A stretch of 64,000 bases of DNA from Manis javanica (Eukaryota; Chordata; Mammalia; Pholidota; Manidae): contig NC_133168.1 in NCBI RefSeq assembly GCF_040802235.1, positions 30,647,759 through 30,711,758 on the forward strand, given 5' to 3'. The position numbers and the translations under genes are program-made. Positions 25,341 to 35,589 of the stretch are shown piece after piece. The notes under the pieces were generated by a model that worked only from the letters and a program-made list of their open reading frames with translations, was not told the origin of the DNA and did not search any database. Position 1 is the first letter of the stretch; each line of letters starts with the position of its first letter.

Positions 25341-26375
25341 ACAATGATCTTTATACATAAAAGGGAAAAACAGGAAACAACTGAGTCATTTAATGGCTAA
25401 ATTAAATTAGTAATTTAATTGAATTATTTAAATTAATTTAATTAATAAAGTGGTTAAAATTAATGGTTAAATGAATTACAATAAATGTATAAAATGGAAT
25501 ATGAAGAAGTTGTCATAAAACTAAATTGTTATAAACCCAAATTGCTATGCTTCAGCCTGGAAAAAAATTTAAGCCAGAGGTTAAAAGTTTTTCTTGGTAT
25601 CTATTTTGAAAGCTATTGATAACAAGGATAAATACAAGAGAAGATTAGCAAATACTGACATTCTAATTACCAAGAACTATAAGTGAAATCTACAGTGATT
25701 CTGTATCTTGTTATTACAAAGTTGAGTTTCTAAGATTTTTTTTACCAGAAAGGCTAAAAGCTTTCCTATAAAAAAACGTTTCTGTTAATAGTTCCAAGAG
25801 CTGTTGATTGTAATCTTGAGACTATGGATATTAGTCAGAAAACTAAGTTTGGTAGACAGCTTCATACAGAAAAGTATTCACTTAAAGGGGCAAACTGTTT
25901 GCATTAGAAGGTTGAACTTCCTCAGCAGCCTATGATGTTAGCCCATGATGCTTAAGTCCCAGCTAAACATTCTCATGATAAACCTTGTAGCATCAATATA
26001 TGAAGGTGACAATAAGATTCCATCAGAATTTCATAGTCTCCTCTGAAAAATCCTTCATAAAAATCAATGAAATTATCTCTTTCCCCGAATCACTTTCAAA
26101 AGTCTTCCAAATAAAATTCAAGAAGGGATCCTGAAAAATTACTAATGTTTGGTTATACATGACAAAATTAGTTTATTAGTATTGACAAAGAAATCACATG
26201 TGAACAAAAGACAAATTTCATGGGGATTCTAAAAAGTGGTCCTCATAAAATCTGAAATATATGGGGAAGTGCTCAAGACAGAACTGTCAGTATAAAGCCA
26301 ACAGAGGTGAGAAGCTGATGGGGGTGCTTCCCTCCTGCTGACTTTTCAGAGGCTAGCCTTGGAAGGAATCTTACT

Positions 26376-26585
26376 AGCATTCAAGGAAATGCAAATTAAA
26401 CTGCAATGAGATGAATATTTGTCCATTATATTGTTCATATCCAGTGTTAGCAATTGTGAAGGACAATACATTCCTTCAAGTGATGTTTGGGGGAGTTTAA
26501 ATTAATATTGCCTTAATACTGAAAATGTACATCCCCTTAAGCCAAGGAATTCTACTTTTAGGATCCTTCAGAAACACTCAAGGCT
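26376..26585 (+). repeat. Old L1 fragment
   Basis: Contains AAGGAAATGCAAATTAAACT and later CAAGGAATTCTACTTTTAGG, matching the end of L1 ORF2 in strongly diverged form. Confidence 0.65.
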
Positions 26586-26684
26586 TTAGAGATATAATAG
26601 CTAATATTCACTGAATGTTTATGCCAGGCATTGTGCTAAGAGCATTTCCTGCATTAATTTATTTAATCCAGCAACTATGATGCA

Positions 26685-27330
26685 GATAGCTAAATGTTTA
26701 TTGAATATTATGTGCATTGTTTTAGGCTTTCAGGAAACGTTGGTGAACAAAACAAGGATCTTGCATTCTAGCAGAGGAGACAGACAGTAAATAAAAAACA
26801 TAATAAATTAAAATGCGATAAGTACTATGGAAAAAATAACAACTAGACAAAGACAAAAGAGATCAGTAGTAGTGCTGGGGGAAAGCAAGAGGCAGGCTGT
26901 GAAACTAAACAGGGGGTTAAGGTATACCTCACTGAGCAGTTGAGAGTTAGGCAATCTTACAAGAGGTTGGCTGTACAGATATTTGGGGTAAGAGTGGTTC
27001 AGGCAGAAGGAAAGCTCGAGTAAAGGCCTTAAGGCAGGGGTGCACATAGCCCATTCTAGGAATAGGCAGGAGGAGAAGGCTGAGTGACAGAAAGCGCCTT
27101 GGTAATACAGGGCTCTTACGACATTGTAGGAATTTGAGCACTATGAGTGTGGTGGGGGGCCACGATGAGCAAAGTACATGTTTTTAGGGATCTGGCTGTT
27201 GTATTGAGAGTAGAATATTGTAGGACAAGATAGAGTCATGGAGGCGTGTTGGGAGGCTATTGAAATAATTCAGATGGGAAGTGATGGGTCTTAGACCAGG
27301 GTGGGAACACTGGCACCTGGATGTATTGTT
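26685..27330 (-). repeat. L2 LINE 3' region
   Basis: Reversed L2: GGTGAACAAAACAAGGATCT, TGCATTCTAGCAGAGGAGAC, GTGGTTCAGGCAGAAGGAAA, GTAAAGGCCTTAAGGCAGGG, and AGGCTATTGAAATAATTCAG. It is about 650 bases and ancient. Confidence 0.8.
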
Positions 27331-27907
27331 ACAGTTGGACCAGGAAAGGTGTGGGGAAGGTAGACTGAAAGAATCAGAAGGAATTACAAGTTTTACTTAT
27401 AATGAAGGCAAATCATGTACATGCTGGGAATAAATGAATGAGAAAGAATAGTAGAGAATTCAACCTAAGAACTCAGTATTTTGATGGTAGAACAGCTCTA
27501 ATTGATACCACAGATCAACTGTGCATGTGAATAGTTGAAGTAAAAGTTGAGGAAGGAGGGGAAAAGAGGGTAATATCAGGAACTTCAAGGGTAAGACTGT
27601 GACAGAAGCCTGAGATTGTTCCTCAAAAGCATGTGACACTAGAGGATTACAGCACTGAATAATGTATATTATATACAGATTGTTAAGTATGAAGCCATTG
27701 TAATGAAAAGTAATTGGAAGTATGAGTAAAAGCTGGTTCAAACTGTTTCTCTGGGAACAAGAACTGATGCACCAAAGCTGGTAAACTAATTTCTGATACT
27801 AGAAGAATCCTATCTTTCATACACACGTAGTTGCAAACTAGAGTAAATGCCATAAAGCATCAGTGTCTGGTGTGCACAAAATATGACAGCAGTAGGGAAG
27901 TTTTTAC

Positions 27908-28061
27908 CTTTTTATTCTGACTTGTTTTAAGCTTTGAGGAATTTTTCCCTTTTTTGTGAAGGAGAAGCAATGGTGAGGACTCAACCGGACACTCATACAG
28001 AGAAGTGTGGATCTTTTCAGAATACTGCTGGAAATCTTCGACCTCCACATCTCTATCCAAC
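27908..28061 (-). CDS. LAMA4: LAMA4 exon: end of LG3 and LG3-LG4 linker (residues 694-744)
   Basis: The exon begins LDRDVEVEDFQQYSEKIHTS and reaches LYECPVE, which closes LG3. It then becomes strongly basic (HKKGKNSSKLKTSQNKK), the linker between the LG1-3 and LG4-5 modules. In several laminin alpha chains this linker is the site of proteolytic release of LG4-5; for this sequence that is an inference from the family. A sequon (NSSK) lies in it. The acceptor is ACAAACAG and the donor GTAAAA. Confidence 0.95.
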
Positions 28062-28829
28062 CTGTTTGTAATAGATGGAAAAAATCCTTAAAAATACTGT
28101 TCACAATTATATAATGAAAACTATGAGAGTCAAAGAACTTTGACAATTAAAATTTGTTTGTGTGTGATGGTTCATCATCAATCAACCACTGTTTTAATCA
28201 GAGCTCTTTAAAAGACCATTTAACAATTAAATAATAACGTGCCTGGCAACAGCACATTGTGACAAATGAACATCTTTTCCCTCACCATACTCTGGAGGAC
28301 TGGGATTGCCTCTGTGTTACTTAATCTGTATTAAATTCCTCCCTTACTTGTTCCTGTATTCAGGGATCCCTCTTTGTCTTTGTTAAGGACCTAGATTAAT
28401 AGCTTTGTTTAAAGTCATGCATTAAATTAACAAGAGTTCTTAAACCTCTAACAAGGACTCTATGTTCTGTACTATACCGCTAATATTGAGTACAGAAATA
28501 ATTGCTTCTAATATTTATAATTTGCTGTATGCCAGGTACTTTATGTGCATTATCTCATTTAATCCTCAGGAAGGTTACCAGATGATATTTTTATCTGCAT
28601 TTTGCAGGTGAAGAAATAAAAACTTACTGAGCCAAGGTTATACAGAAATTATAAGGTAAAAACCTACACACAAGCCCAAGTATGTTAGTTGCTCAGACTT
28701 TTAATTACCACCCTTCTAATGCCTCTGATAAATGCCATAGTTCTCAGTATTAATAATTAAATGTTTACATTATTGACATAACCTTCTTTTGTCAGTCATG
28801 CAGATTTATGAGTAACAAAAATATTATAC
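28062..28829 (-). other. LAMA4: LAMA4 intron (0.8 kb)
   Basis: GT-AG intron with one reversed MIR at about 28.5-28.69 kb. Confidence 0.75.
28495..28690 (-). repeat. MIR SINE
   Basis: Reversed MIR: GCCAGGTACTTTATGTGCAT, TATCTCATTTAATCCTCAGG and TTTTGCAGGTGAAGAAAT. Confidence 0.85.
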
Positions 28830-28994
28830 CTGGTAAAGTAAGCATTACTTATACAGCCAGTGAAATTAGCATACTGGGGACTGATGGGTGAGCCACCGAA
28901 GTAAAACTTCTTTTCACCTGCTTGTGTCTGTTCCACTTTCCCTTTGGTGGGGTTCTTACTCCCAAGTCTGCTTTTATCTACTACCAGTTCATAT
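28830..28994 (-). CDS. LAMA4: LAMA4 exon: LG3 (residues 639-692)
   Basis: It encodes YELVVDKSRLGSKNPTKGKV and continues EQTQAGEKKFYFGGSPISPQ to YANFTGCISNAYFT plus two bases. It holds the third glycine loop (FGGSP), a sequon (NFTG), and the first cysteine of the LG3 disulfide (TGC). The acceptor is TTTGCAG and the donor GTATAATA. Confidence 0.95.
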
Positions 28995-29907
28995 CTGCAA
29001 AGGAAAAAGCTTCTTTACACAGCTAGCATTTTACCATGAGTTTTATTCTAGGTTTCAGGTTTTCTTAAAGAATTGAAATGGAATATCTGATTATGAAAAG
29101 ATAACAAGTTGCCAGACTCTTCATGAAGCCCAGGATAAAATAGTGGAATATTTCTATATGCAGAAAAGACTCTTCAATCCATGATTAGAATTTAAGTCCA
29201 TAAAAGCAAGTTCAGATGACTAGTCATCAGCACTGGTTTGTGGGTTTTTTGATGGAAAAAACAGAACATAACTCCTGGTGATCATTTAGCCACATTTGTG
29301 AGAGACCATTTTCATTGTAAAGTGCATTGAATGGTTTTGGTCTTCATTGGAATTGAATCTAGAAGGGCCTATTCATGTTTTCTTTTGATGGGTGGGCTCC
29401 ACAGAAGTAGACATGGAAGAACAGAAGTTACAACTGAAATCTATTTCTTATTTTAGAAAGCTTTCTTCTTATGAAGGAGAAATTCAGTATTACATATTTT
29501 AAGGGTAAAGTTAGAGCTTTTTAAATTTAAATGCATAGCATTCTTAATTGCTTAATTTAAAATCAATGAAATCAATATTTGCTCAACTGCTTCAGAGTGC
29601 AAAACACTGCAATCCATTCAGTAAGTACTATGTGTAGGTACTTCCTTGAGGGAGATTATAGACTGTGGTTTTACTGGGGAGAAAGGAACTTTATATTATT
29701 CCTGTTAAGTAATTTTAAAGTGATTTACTTGGCATGTCTTAAAAATTAACATATCTTTTTAAAAATGAAGGTAAGTTGTTCCTCTACCATTTTTTTTAAA
29801 CACTAGAAAAGTAATAGGATCAACTATTATTCATAGTGGTCATTTGACAGAATCATACCCTACAAATAAAACCATCTGGTGGAAAGAATATAAAGTGAGA
29901 AGAGTAC
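28995..29907 (-). other. LAMA4: LAMA4 intron (0.9 kb)
   Basis: GT-AG intron; nothing recognisable. Confidence 0.75.
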
Positions 29908-30041
29908 CTTGTGGGTGAGACAGAGGTGATGATGAAGTGGGAAAGCCCGTCATTGTACTGCTTATCTGCCGACTGAACCTTGATTCCCTTTACATCCATG
30001 ATCACAGTACCATTATGCAGCGAAATGGAGAACATATCTGA
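29908..30041 (-). CDS. LAMA4: LAMA4 exon: LG3 (residues 594-637)
   Basis: The exon encodes SDMFSISLHNGTVIMDVKGI through SHFIITSVSPT, with an N-glycosylation sequon (HNGT). It starts in phase 0 after GCATTTCAG and ends two bases into Arg with donor GTACTC. All the substitutions I notice against remembered LAMA4 are conservative apart from Val to Met near the start. Confidence 0.96.
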
Positions 30042-31645
30042 CTGAAATGCAAGCCCAGGTTTTTAAGTAGGGAGGACAGAGATCCAAAAGATGGACACAT
30101 TTTCAACATTTACTTAATAGTATTGCCTAAAGGAATACCCAGTGTGCTGGAAGTTTGTTTATAAAGTAATTTCTATGAATAACAACAACAAATGTCTATT
30201 GCTTGTATTTCTGTTTCAGTGGAAAAAGGAATCTCATATATTTTGAACTGAAAATTTCTGGTGATTTTGTCATAAAAGTTGTCCTTGTGTTAGTTTCTTT
30301 CCTAACTCAGGCATTTCTGTTCTGTCATTAGTCTTACTTTTGAAAAGGCAATATTTGAATTTCCTTGGGGATGTAGCTAAATGACTAGGCAGGGGCTGAT
30401 TTGCTAGTTTGGCTTATTAAATATCTCACTCTTCATCCATAGAGACAGAAGAGAAACAAAAATAACATAAGTTAACATTAATTTTCCTGAATTTGCTTAT
30501 TGCTTGTCTTAAAATATTGGGCAAAATGATTATCTTGCTACCTTTTCCTTATATGGCACCAAAATCTACAGTTAGCCCTCAGTATAACTAGGTTTTGTGG
30601 ACAAAAAGCAGTATTTAATTAACCATGGTAACCTGAGGAAGGTTTCATGGCAGACATCCTACAGAGTGCTTGGGGTAAATTCTTACAGATGCTACTGACT
30701 TAAATTTGATATAAATGTGGCAGATACAAGGTAATAAGTATGGAAAGTGAAAGCTGCTTTTACAAGTTTATTATGACCAAGTCTCTCAGTATGTATATTG
30801 GTGATTAGAGATAAATCAGTTGGATCTTGGAGTCATCAAACCTCTACATATTTTATTCTTGAAATAGTATATTTTTATAAGCTGAGCTCAAGTGTTCTAT
30901 AGCAAACAGAAGAGAGAAGTATGTTCTTCTTACTGTTTTATAAATTAAATAACACATGTTTTTGTATATATACACAGAAGTTCTCAACATTTTTTGTGCC
31001 ATGGACTCCCTTGGCGGTTTGGTGGCATGCATGGGCCCTTTCATAACACAATATTCATAAATGCATGAAACAAAATATCTAGGAATACAAAGGAAACCAA
31101 TTACATTGAAATACAGTTTCAAAATATTAAAACAATAAAACTATGACATAGTAATATATGTTCTCTATTAAGGCACTAAATAAAAAATCTAGTAACAGAT
31201 CTAATAACCACTATAATTTAGAAGTAACAAGGAGAAAAAAATGACATTTTTGAGATAACTGTGACAACTGTAATGTGAAATGAAAAATACCTGTGATTTC
31301 AATTAATGACAAAAGGCACAGATGCTGCTCATATTGTGGCTTGTTGCTCACATTCACCATTGAAGAAAATGCTTAAGTTTGGTTAGAGAAAATAAAGATG
31401 TAATTTTTTCCCTCCTTGGTCTGCAGACCCACTGAATTCTCTCCAGGAAGCCCTGAGGGATGGATCTATGAAGCCAAATTTAAGAACTCCTGATATACAA
31501 TGTGTTTAATGTTTAATAAAGTGTCTGAAAATGAGGCATTCTGTGTGTGTACATGTGAGTCAAAATTAATCTGAATTAAAAATCATTTTTAATAGACAAA
31601 ATAATTATCAAAAAGAAGTTTCCATGTGAAAAAACAAATACTTAC
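30042..31645 (-). other. LAMA4: LAMA4 intron (1.6 kb)
   Basis: GT-AG intron. It contains a DNA-transposon copy at 30975-31492. Near 30.57 kb, CAGTTAGCCCTCAGTATAAC resembles the end of a Tigger-type element, but the rest is not clear. Confidence 0.7.
30975..31492. mobile_element. Non-autonomous hAT-type DNA transposon (Arthur1-like)
   Basis: The ends are inverted repeats: CAGAAGTTCTCAA at the left and the complement of TTAAGAACTCCTG at the right. They are flanked by ATATACA on both sides (30968-30974 and 31493-31499), fitting an 8-bp hAT duplication with decay. The interior (ATGGACTCCCTTGG, ACAAAGGAAACCAATTACAT, AAAATAAAGATGTAATTTTT) matches my memory of a Tip100/Arthur1 family. It has no intact transposase. 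Confidence 0.75.
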
Positions 31646-31783
31646 CCCTGAAGCATAGTAGAATAGTAGTCCATTTGGCTGTAATGTTCGGAAATTAAAA
31701 CCTCCTTCAAAGCCATCAAAGAATGATATTTTCTGAATTGAAGCAATGAAACTCTGTCCTTTGAAATATGCTCTGCGAGATAT
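31646..31783 (-). CDS. LAMA4: LAMA4 exon: start of LG3 (residues 548-593)
   Basis: A 46-codon phase 0-0 exon that starts ISRRAYFKGQSFIASIQKIS and ends TLQPNGLLFYYASG. The ARG-rich start and the NGLLFYY strand are typical of an LG domain opening. The acceptor is GGCACATAG and the donor GTAAGT after GGG. Confidence 0.95.
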
Positions 31784-32254
31784 CTATGTGCCAAGAAAAG
31801 CAAATAGATTGTTTGTGATAATTATTAAGTGCTTAAAATGTCAATTTCTTATATAACAAATGTCTTGTCTGGTTTCATAGGAATATAGTTTCTGTATTCA
31901 TAGTTTATGTTTTAACTTCTGATTGATACTGGAATTCAGGCATACAGAACTTTGTTCAGCCTCCAGCAGATGGGGTTTCTGCTTCTCTGCTTCCCTCACC
32001 CTGAGTAAGTGAAGATGCTCATGCAGCCTCTCTGGGCCTGGAAACCCAATCATCAAAAACTGAAGCAACTGGACAAGTCACAGAGGAACCCCATAAGTCT
32101 TTCTAGTTAATGATGCTTTTTTTCTGCTGGTGGCAGAAAGGAGCCTAAGGAGTACCTTGAATCACAGAGAAGCTAAAGAGAGATTTTGCAGCTTTTGAGA
32201 GTAATGTTTCCTATCTATTTATTAACAAAAAGCTTTTGATTGACTGGTACTTAC
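31784..32254 (-). other. LAMA4: LAMA4 intron (0.5 kb)
   Basis: GT-AG intron; nothing recognisable. Confidence 0.75.
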
Positions 32255-32393
32255 AAGAGAGTCTTCTGGGCATCCATACCCAACCCCCAGGGTTTCTGCC
32301 TGCTCTAATAAATTGAAATCTTTCTTTTGGAACTGGAAACCCTTCATGCATCCTCTGAAGTTGATGTCTAGAGGAAGGTGTGCCCTTAGTGTC
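32255..32393 (-). CDS. LAMA4: LAMA4 exon: end of LG2 (residues 502-547)
   Basis: It reads TLRAHLPLDINFRGCMKGFQ through EQAETLGVGYGCPEDSL. The two cysteines (RGC and YGC) close LG2. The acceptor is TTTTTTTTCCAG, a strong pyrimidine tract that pairs with the weak GC donor upstream. The donor is GTAAGT. It starts with one base completing Arg and ends in phase 0. Confidence 0.96.
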
Positions 32394-33969
32394 CTGGAAA
32401 AAAAATTAGTCTTCATTGATATAGTCATCATGATGATAATGATAATGTCCTTAATATATAGGATATGAAATTTGATTTTATTTATAGTTATTTTTAATGG
32501 CTTTATAATCATTCATGTTCTCATGCTTTCTTTCCTAAGCATACAATAATGTCTAATCTTTGCCTAAAGAACAGCTTTATTCTGCATCAAGCCAATTCAT
32601 TTACTTTTATAATTTTCAAGATCCTTTAAGTTACACTAGCTTATTTTATGTTTATAACAATTAAGTGAGATAGATGGGGATACTATTACTTCTCTGTTAC
32701 AGATGATTAACAGGTTAGACCATAGGGAAATAACATATTTATGGTAAAAAATGGTCAACTCTTGGAATTTCACATGGTTTAACTTTTGAAAGGAAACTAA
32801 GAGATGCTAAGATAACTAAGTTTTTTTTTCTTTATTTTTAAGGTCACAACTGGTAAATTAGGATTTGAACCTATGTCTTCAATCTTCCACTAATTCACTT
32901 GGGTCATAAGACTCATCTTCTTAGCCTTATTTGTAACACTGTGTAATCAACTAAGGCTAGAGAAATGTTGGAGTGAATGTTGGGCTTTTGGATCAATATG
33001 AAAGCAAGAAATCCTTTATCTTTAAGATCAGGGTTGGCATTTTTCTCAGTACTGTAATCCTAGTGCCTAGGACATAGGAAGTTCCCAAAAATATGTTACT
33101 GGATATTGAAAGACTATGAAGTTAGTTGTATCAAATTACAATGGTTTCAATATATTTGTGATGAATATTGGCCAATCTAAGGGGCAACAGTCCCACTATA
33201 TTCCACTATGTAAAGAGCACACCTGGAGGACCTTGCTGACTGACTGACTGGGGTGCATATAAAGACAACTATAATAGCCAAAGGTTCCATGTGGCATGGT
33301 TGAAGGAACTGAAGAGAGTGTTAAGTTTGGAAAGGAAGCTTGATGTTGTTACCTTACCCAAACCAATCAGAATTTTTGGAGAGTGGACATGGGCAATAGT
33401 GTTTATAGAGGTTCTCCAGGTTATTCTAATTTAATCCAGGATTGAGAATGACTGGACTGAAATATCCTAATGTTGTTTTTAAGTTTTAAGGGTCTCTGAG
33501 GCTATGAATTGATTGTAATAAGAGACAGTTGCATTTTTGAATACATTGAATAATGTTTCATTATTCATAATCCACAACTCCTTAGATACAGTTACACATT
33601 TTTGTATTCTGACATGCTATTTGAAAGTTCAAGTGAATTTAAATTACAACTAAAATAAAAGTAAAGGGACATATTGCTGCTTTATTTTCACACAATGCAT
33701 TTTTCCTCGTGTCAGTAAGAAATATTTCACTAGACTACGTTCTAAGAGTAACACAATAATTAAAGAAACCTGTAAGTCATATCTAGTAGATGTTAACTTA
33801 AGGGAGTCACAAAGACAGACTGAAGAGGGTGCATGAATGTGTGTGCATATACATCTGTATGTACGTAGACGTGGCAAGTGGGTGTATTTATCCTTTTAGT
33901 AGGCCTCTCCTGGATGTTGAATACTCAGTAAACTGTTGAGAACAAACAACTACTTAAAAAGAAACTTGC
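32394..33969 (-). other. LAMA4: LAMA4 GC-AG intron (1.6 kb)
   Basis: The only intron in the window that begins with GC (33968-33969 read in reverse). The rest of the donor, CAG|GCAAGT, is a perfect U1 match except for that base. The 3' end has a long T tract before CAG. A reversed MIR lies at about 32.64-32.89 kb. Confidence 0.93.
32640..32885 (-). repeat. MIR SINE, interrupted
   Basis: Reversed MIR: ACAATTAAGTGAGATAGATG, GGGGATACTATTACTTCTCT, GTTACAGATGATTAACAGG and, after an unrelated stretch, GGTCACAACTGGTAAATTAG and GATTTGAACC. Confidence 0.7.
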
Positions 33970-33972
33970 CTG
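33964..33972 (-). promoter_or_regulatory. LAMA4: GC splice donor (CAG|GCAAGT)
   Basis: The exon-final CAG followed by GCAAGT fits the strict consensus needed by U2-type GC-AG introns. The phase and protein junction (QSRTLR) leave no nearby GT alternative. Confidence 0.93.
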
Positions 33973-34112
33973 GATTGTAAGATTTCTGGGGGAGCCCCTC
34001 CAATATATATGTCTGTAAAAGGTATTTTCATCTTTTCATTGTCCATGCTCTTGACATGTCGTCTGTCAACCACCAGAATCATTTTCTTGTCATTGTGGTA
34101 AATAATTGAGAT
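33970..34112 (-). CDS. LAMA4: LAMA4 exon: LG2, followed by a GC donor (residues 454-500)
   Basis: The exon encodes ISIIYHNDKKMILVVDRRHV and then KSMDNEKMKIPFTDIYIGGAPPEILQS. It holds the second glycine loop (IGGAP). It starts in phase 0 after TCTCATAG. Its donor is CAG|GCAAGT, with GC in place of GT at 33968-33969. The Arg split across the junction (AG plus G) gives QSRTLRAH, which matches LAMA4. Using the next GT (within GCAAGT) would add four bases and break the frame, so the GC donor is well supported. Confidence 0.95.
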
Positions 34113-35230
34113 CTATGAGAAATAATATATAGTAAGTCTCAAACACTGCTTAACAATCAATTTTTTGAAGACTACTATATATTTTAGCTATTCTGGTTAT
34201 AACAGCTGGGTCTCCATGTCCTTGCACTTGTTTGTTCACAAAATGGGGAATAGATTTTCCTTTCTAACTCACAGACATGAAAAATCTTACTTCTATAACC
34301 AGAAGTTCGCATTTCCTGGAGAGGGATTTCCATATATAGAGAGAACTAGCCCAAGAAAGATTTTATCATGAGATCAACCATTTTCTCTTGCCCCTTTGAG
34401 GGGATTTGGGAAAGAACTATAAACAGGTACCTCTGGACCCTAATTGCATGTTACCAACTGTCATTTTTTGGTGACATAGAACTTTTAATGAATCTGTGAA
34501 AATGCTAGTCAGAGAAATAGTTAAAATTTTCTTCTATTGTAAACCATCCTCATGTAAGCTATGGACTTTGAACTGAATAAAGAAATATAGCCTACTCTCT
34601 GCATTTTGGTTCAACTTAAAAGATATTACACATTTTATGCATTTTATTAAGTCATTAAAAAAGCAGTTGTTAATGAAGTAGATGAGGAATACTATTAGCA
34701 CATGCACACTTGTTTCAAGAGTAAAGAACATTCTTTATGGATTCTCTTTATAAGGAAATCTGTTAGTATTTTCCAAGTTCTAGACAAATGGTTTAAGAGG
34801 GAATTCTCCACTTACTTATAATAAAGCTACTCTTTCTTACATTTAGTGGGGCTTGCAGAATAAGTAAGAAAATAGCTGTGTATACCCTCTGGCATTTTCA
34901 ATATATGCATGGAAGTATTCTATAGGAGTGTCATTGTAATCAATTATTGAGCCTAACAGGAGCTTTTTGGTCAATGAAGCATTTAAGATGAATCTTTCAG
35001 TAAATTTTATTAGAAACGTCAATATGACAAAAACATCCATTCTTTTAAAGCAAATGTTATCCCTGAGTTGGATAGATGAAGACCCTATGGTTGCTAGTCT
35101 TTAGCTGTGAAGATGTTCAGTTTAATTGCTTTCCAATCTATCTCATTTGATGATGATTTGACCATCTGATTAGGTCAGTAAATCTATATATAAACAAAAA
35201 ACAAAGCACATGAACTGCAACAATTTGTAC
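34113..35230 (-). other. LAMA4: LAMA4 intron (1.1 kb)
   Basis: GT-AG intron; AT-rich and without a recognised repeat. Confidence 0.75.
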
Positions 35231-35362
35231 CTCATGGTATTTTGCATCATTAATTTGAGCTTTCTTCAATGTGTCTTCAATATGCACAGGGCCATTGCTG
35301 AACCCAAAGTCATAGGACACATGGAGGTGGCCACTGCGCATTTCCAGGCTGCAAAACATACT
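35231..35362 (-). CDS. LAMA4: LAMA4 exon: LG2 (residues 410-453)
   Basis: A 44-codon phase 0-0 exon beginning SMFCSLEMRSGHLHVSYDFG and ending AQINDAKYHE. The acceptor is CTCCAG followed by AGT; an alternative AG two bases later would break the frame, so 35362 is chosen. The donor is GTACAA. A Phe-to-Cys change (SMFC where I recall Phe in human) adds an unpaired-looking cysteine in LG2. Confidence 0.95.
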
Positions 35363-35589
35363 CTGGAGAGAAAGAAGTTATAAGATGTGACAATCTGCTA
35401 TTATGAAGATGCAGATTTAGCTGAATTTGATAAATAACACTGCATTCTTCATTACTGAATTTGAACAGTAAGGAACTCTCATGAAATTCTTATTATGAAA
35501 TAAAAATCATAGCATCCACAATTATGTCTCTTATTTACTTCTATATCAAAGTGTTCATATTTATACACAATTTGAAACTATATTTTATT

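Larger units (their letters stand above)
21971..27907 (-). other. LAMA4: LAMA4 intron (5.9 kb) between LG3 and LG4 modules
   Basis: GT-AG intron separating the two functional LG modules. It holds an L2 split by a small L1 tail (22.6-23.2 kb), diverged L1 pieces on the plus strand near 25.2-25.35 and 26.37-26.58 kb, and a longer L2 at 26.7-27.3 kb. A stretch at about 23.5-24.3 kb looks repeat-like but I cannot name it. Confidence 0.7.

Noticed and set aside
33964..33969. Reading the LG2 donor as an ordinary GT a few bases further on
   Set aside because: It would insert four bases and shift the frame, breaking the clear LAMA4 protein match.
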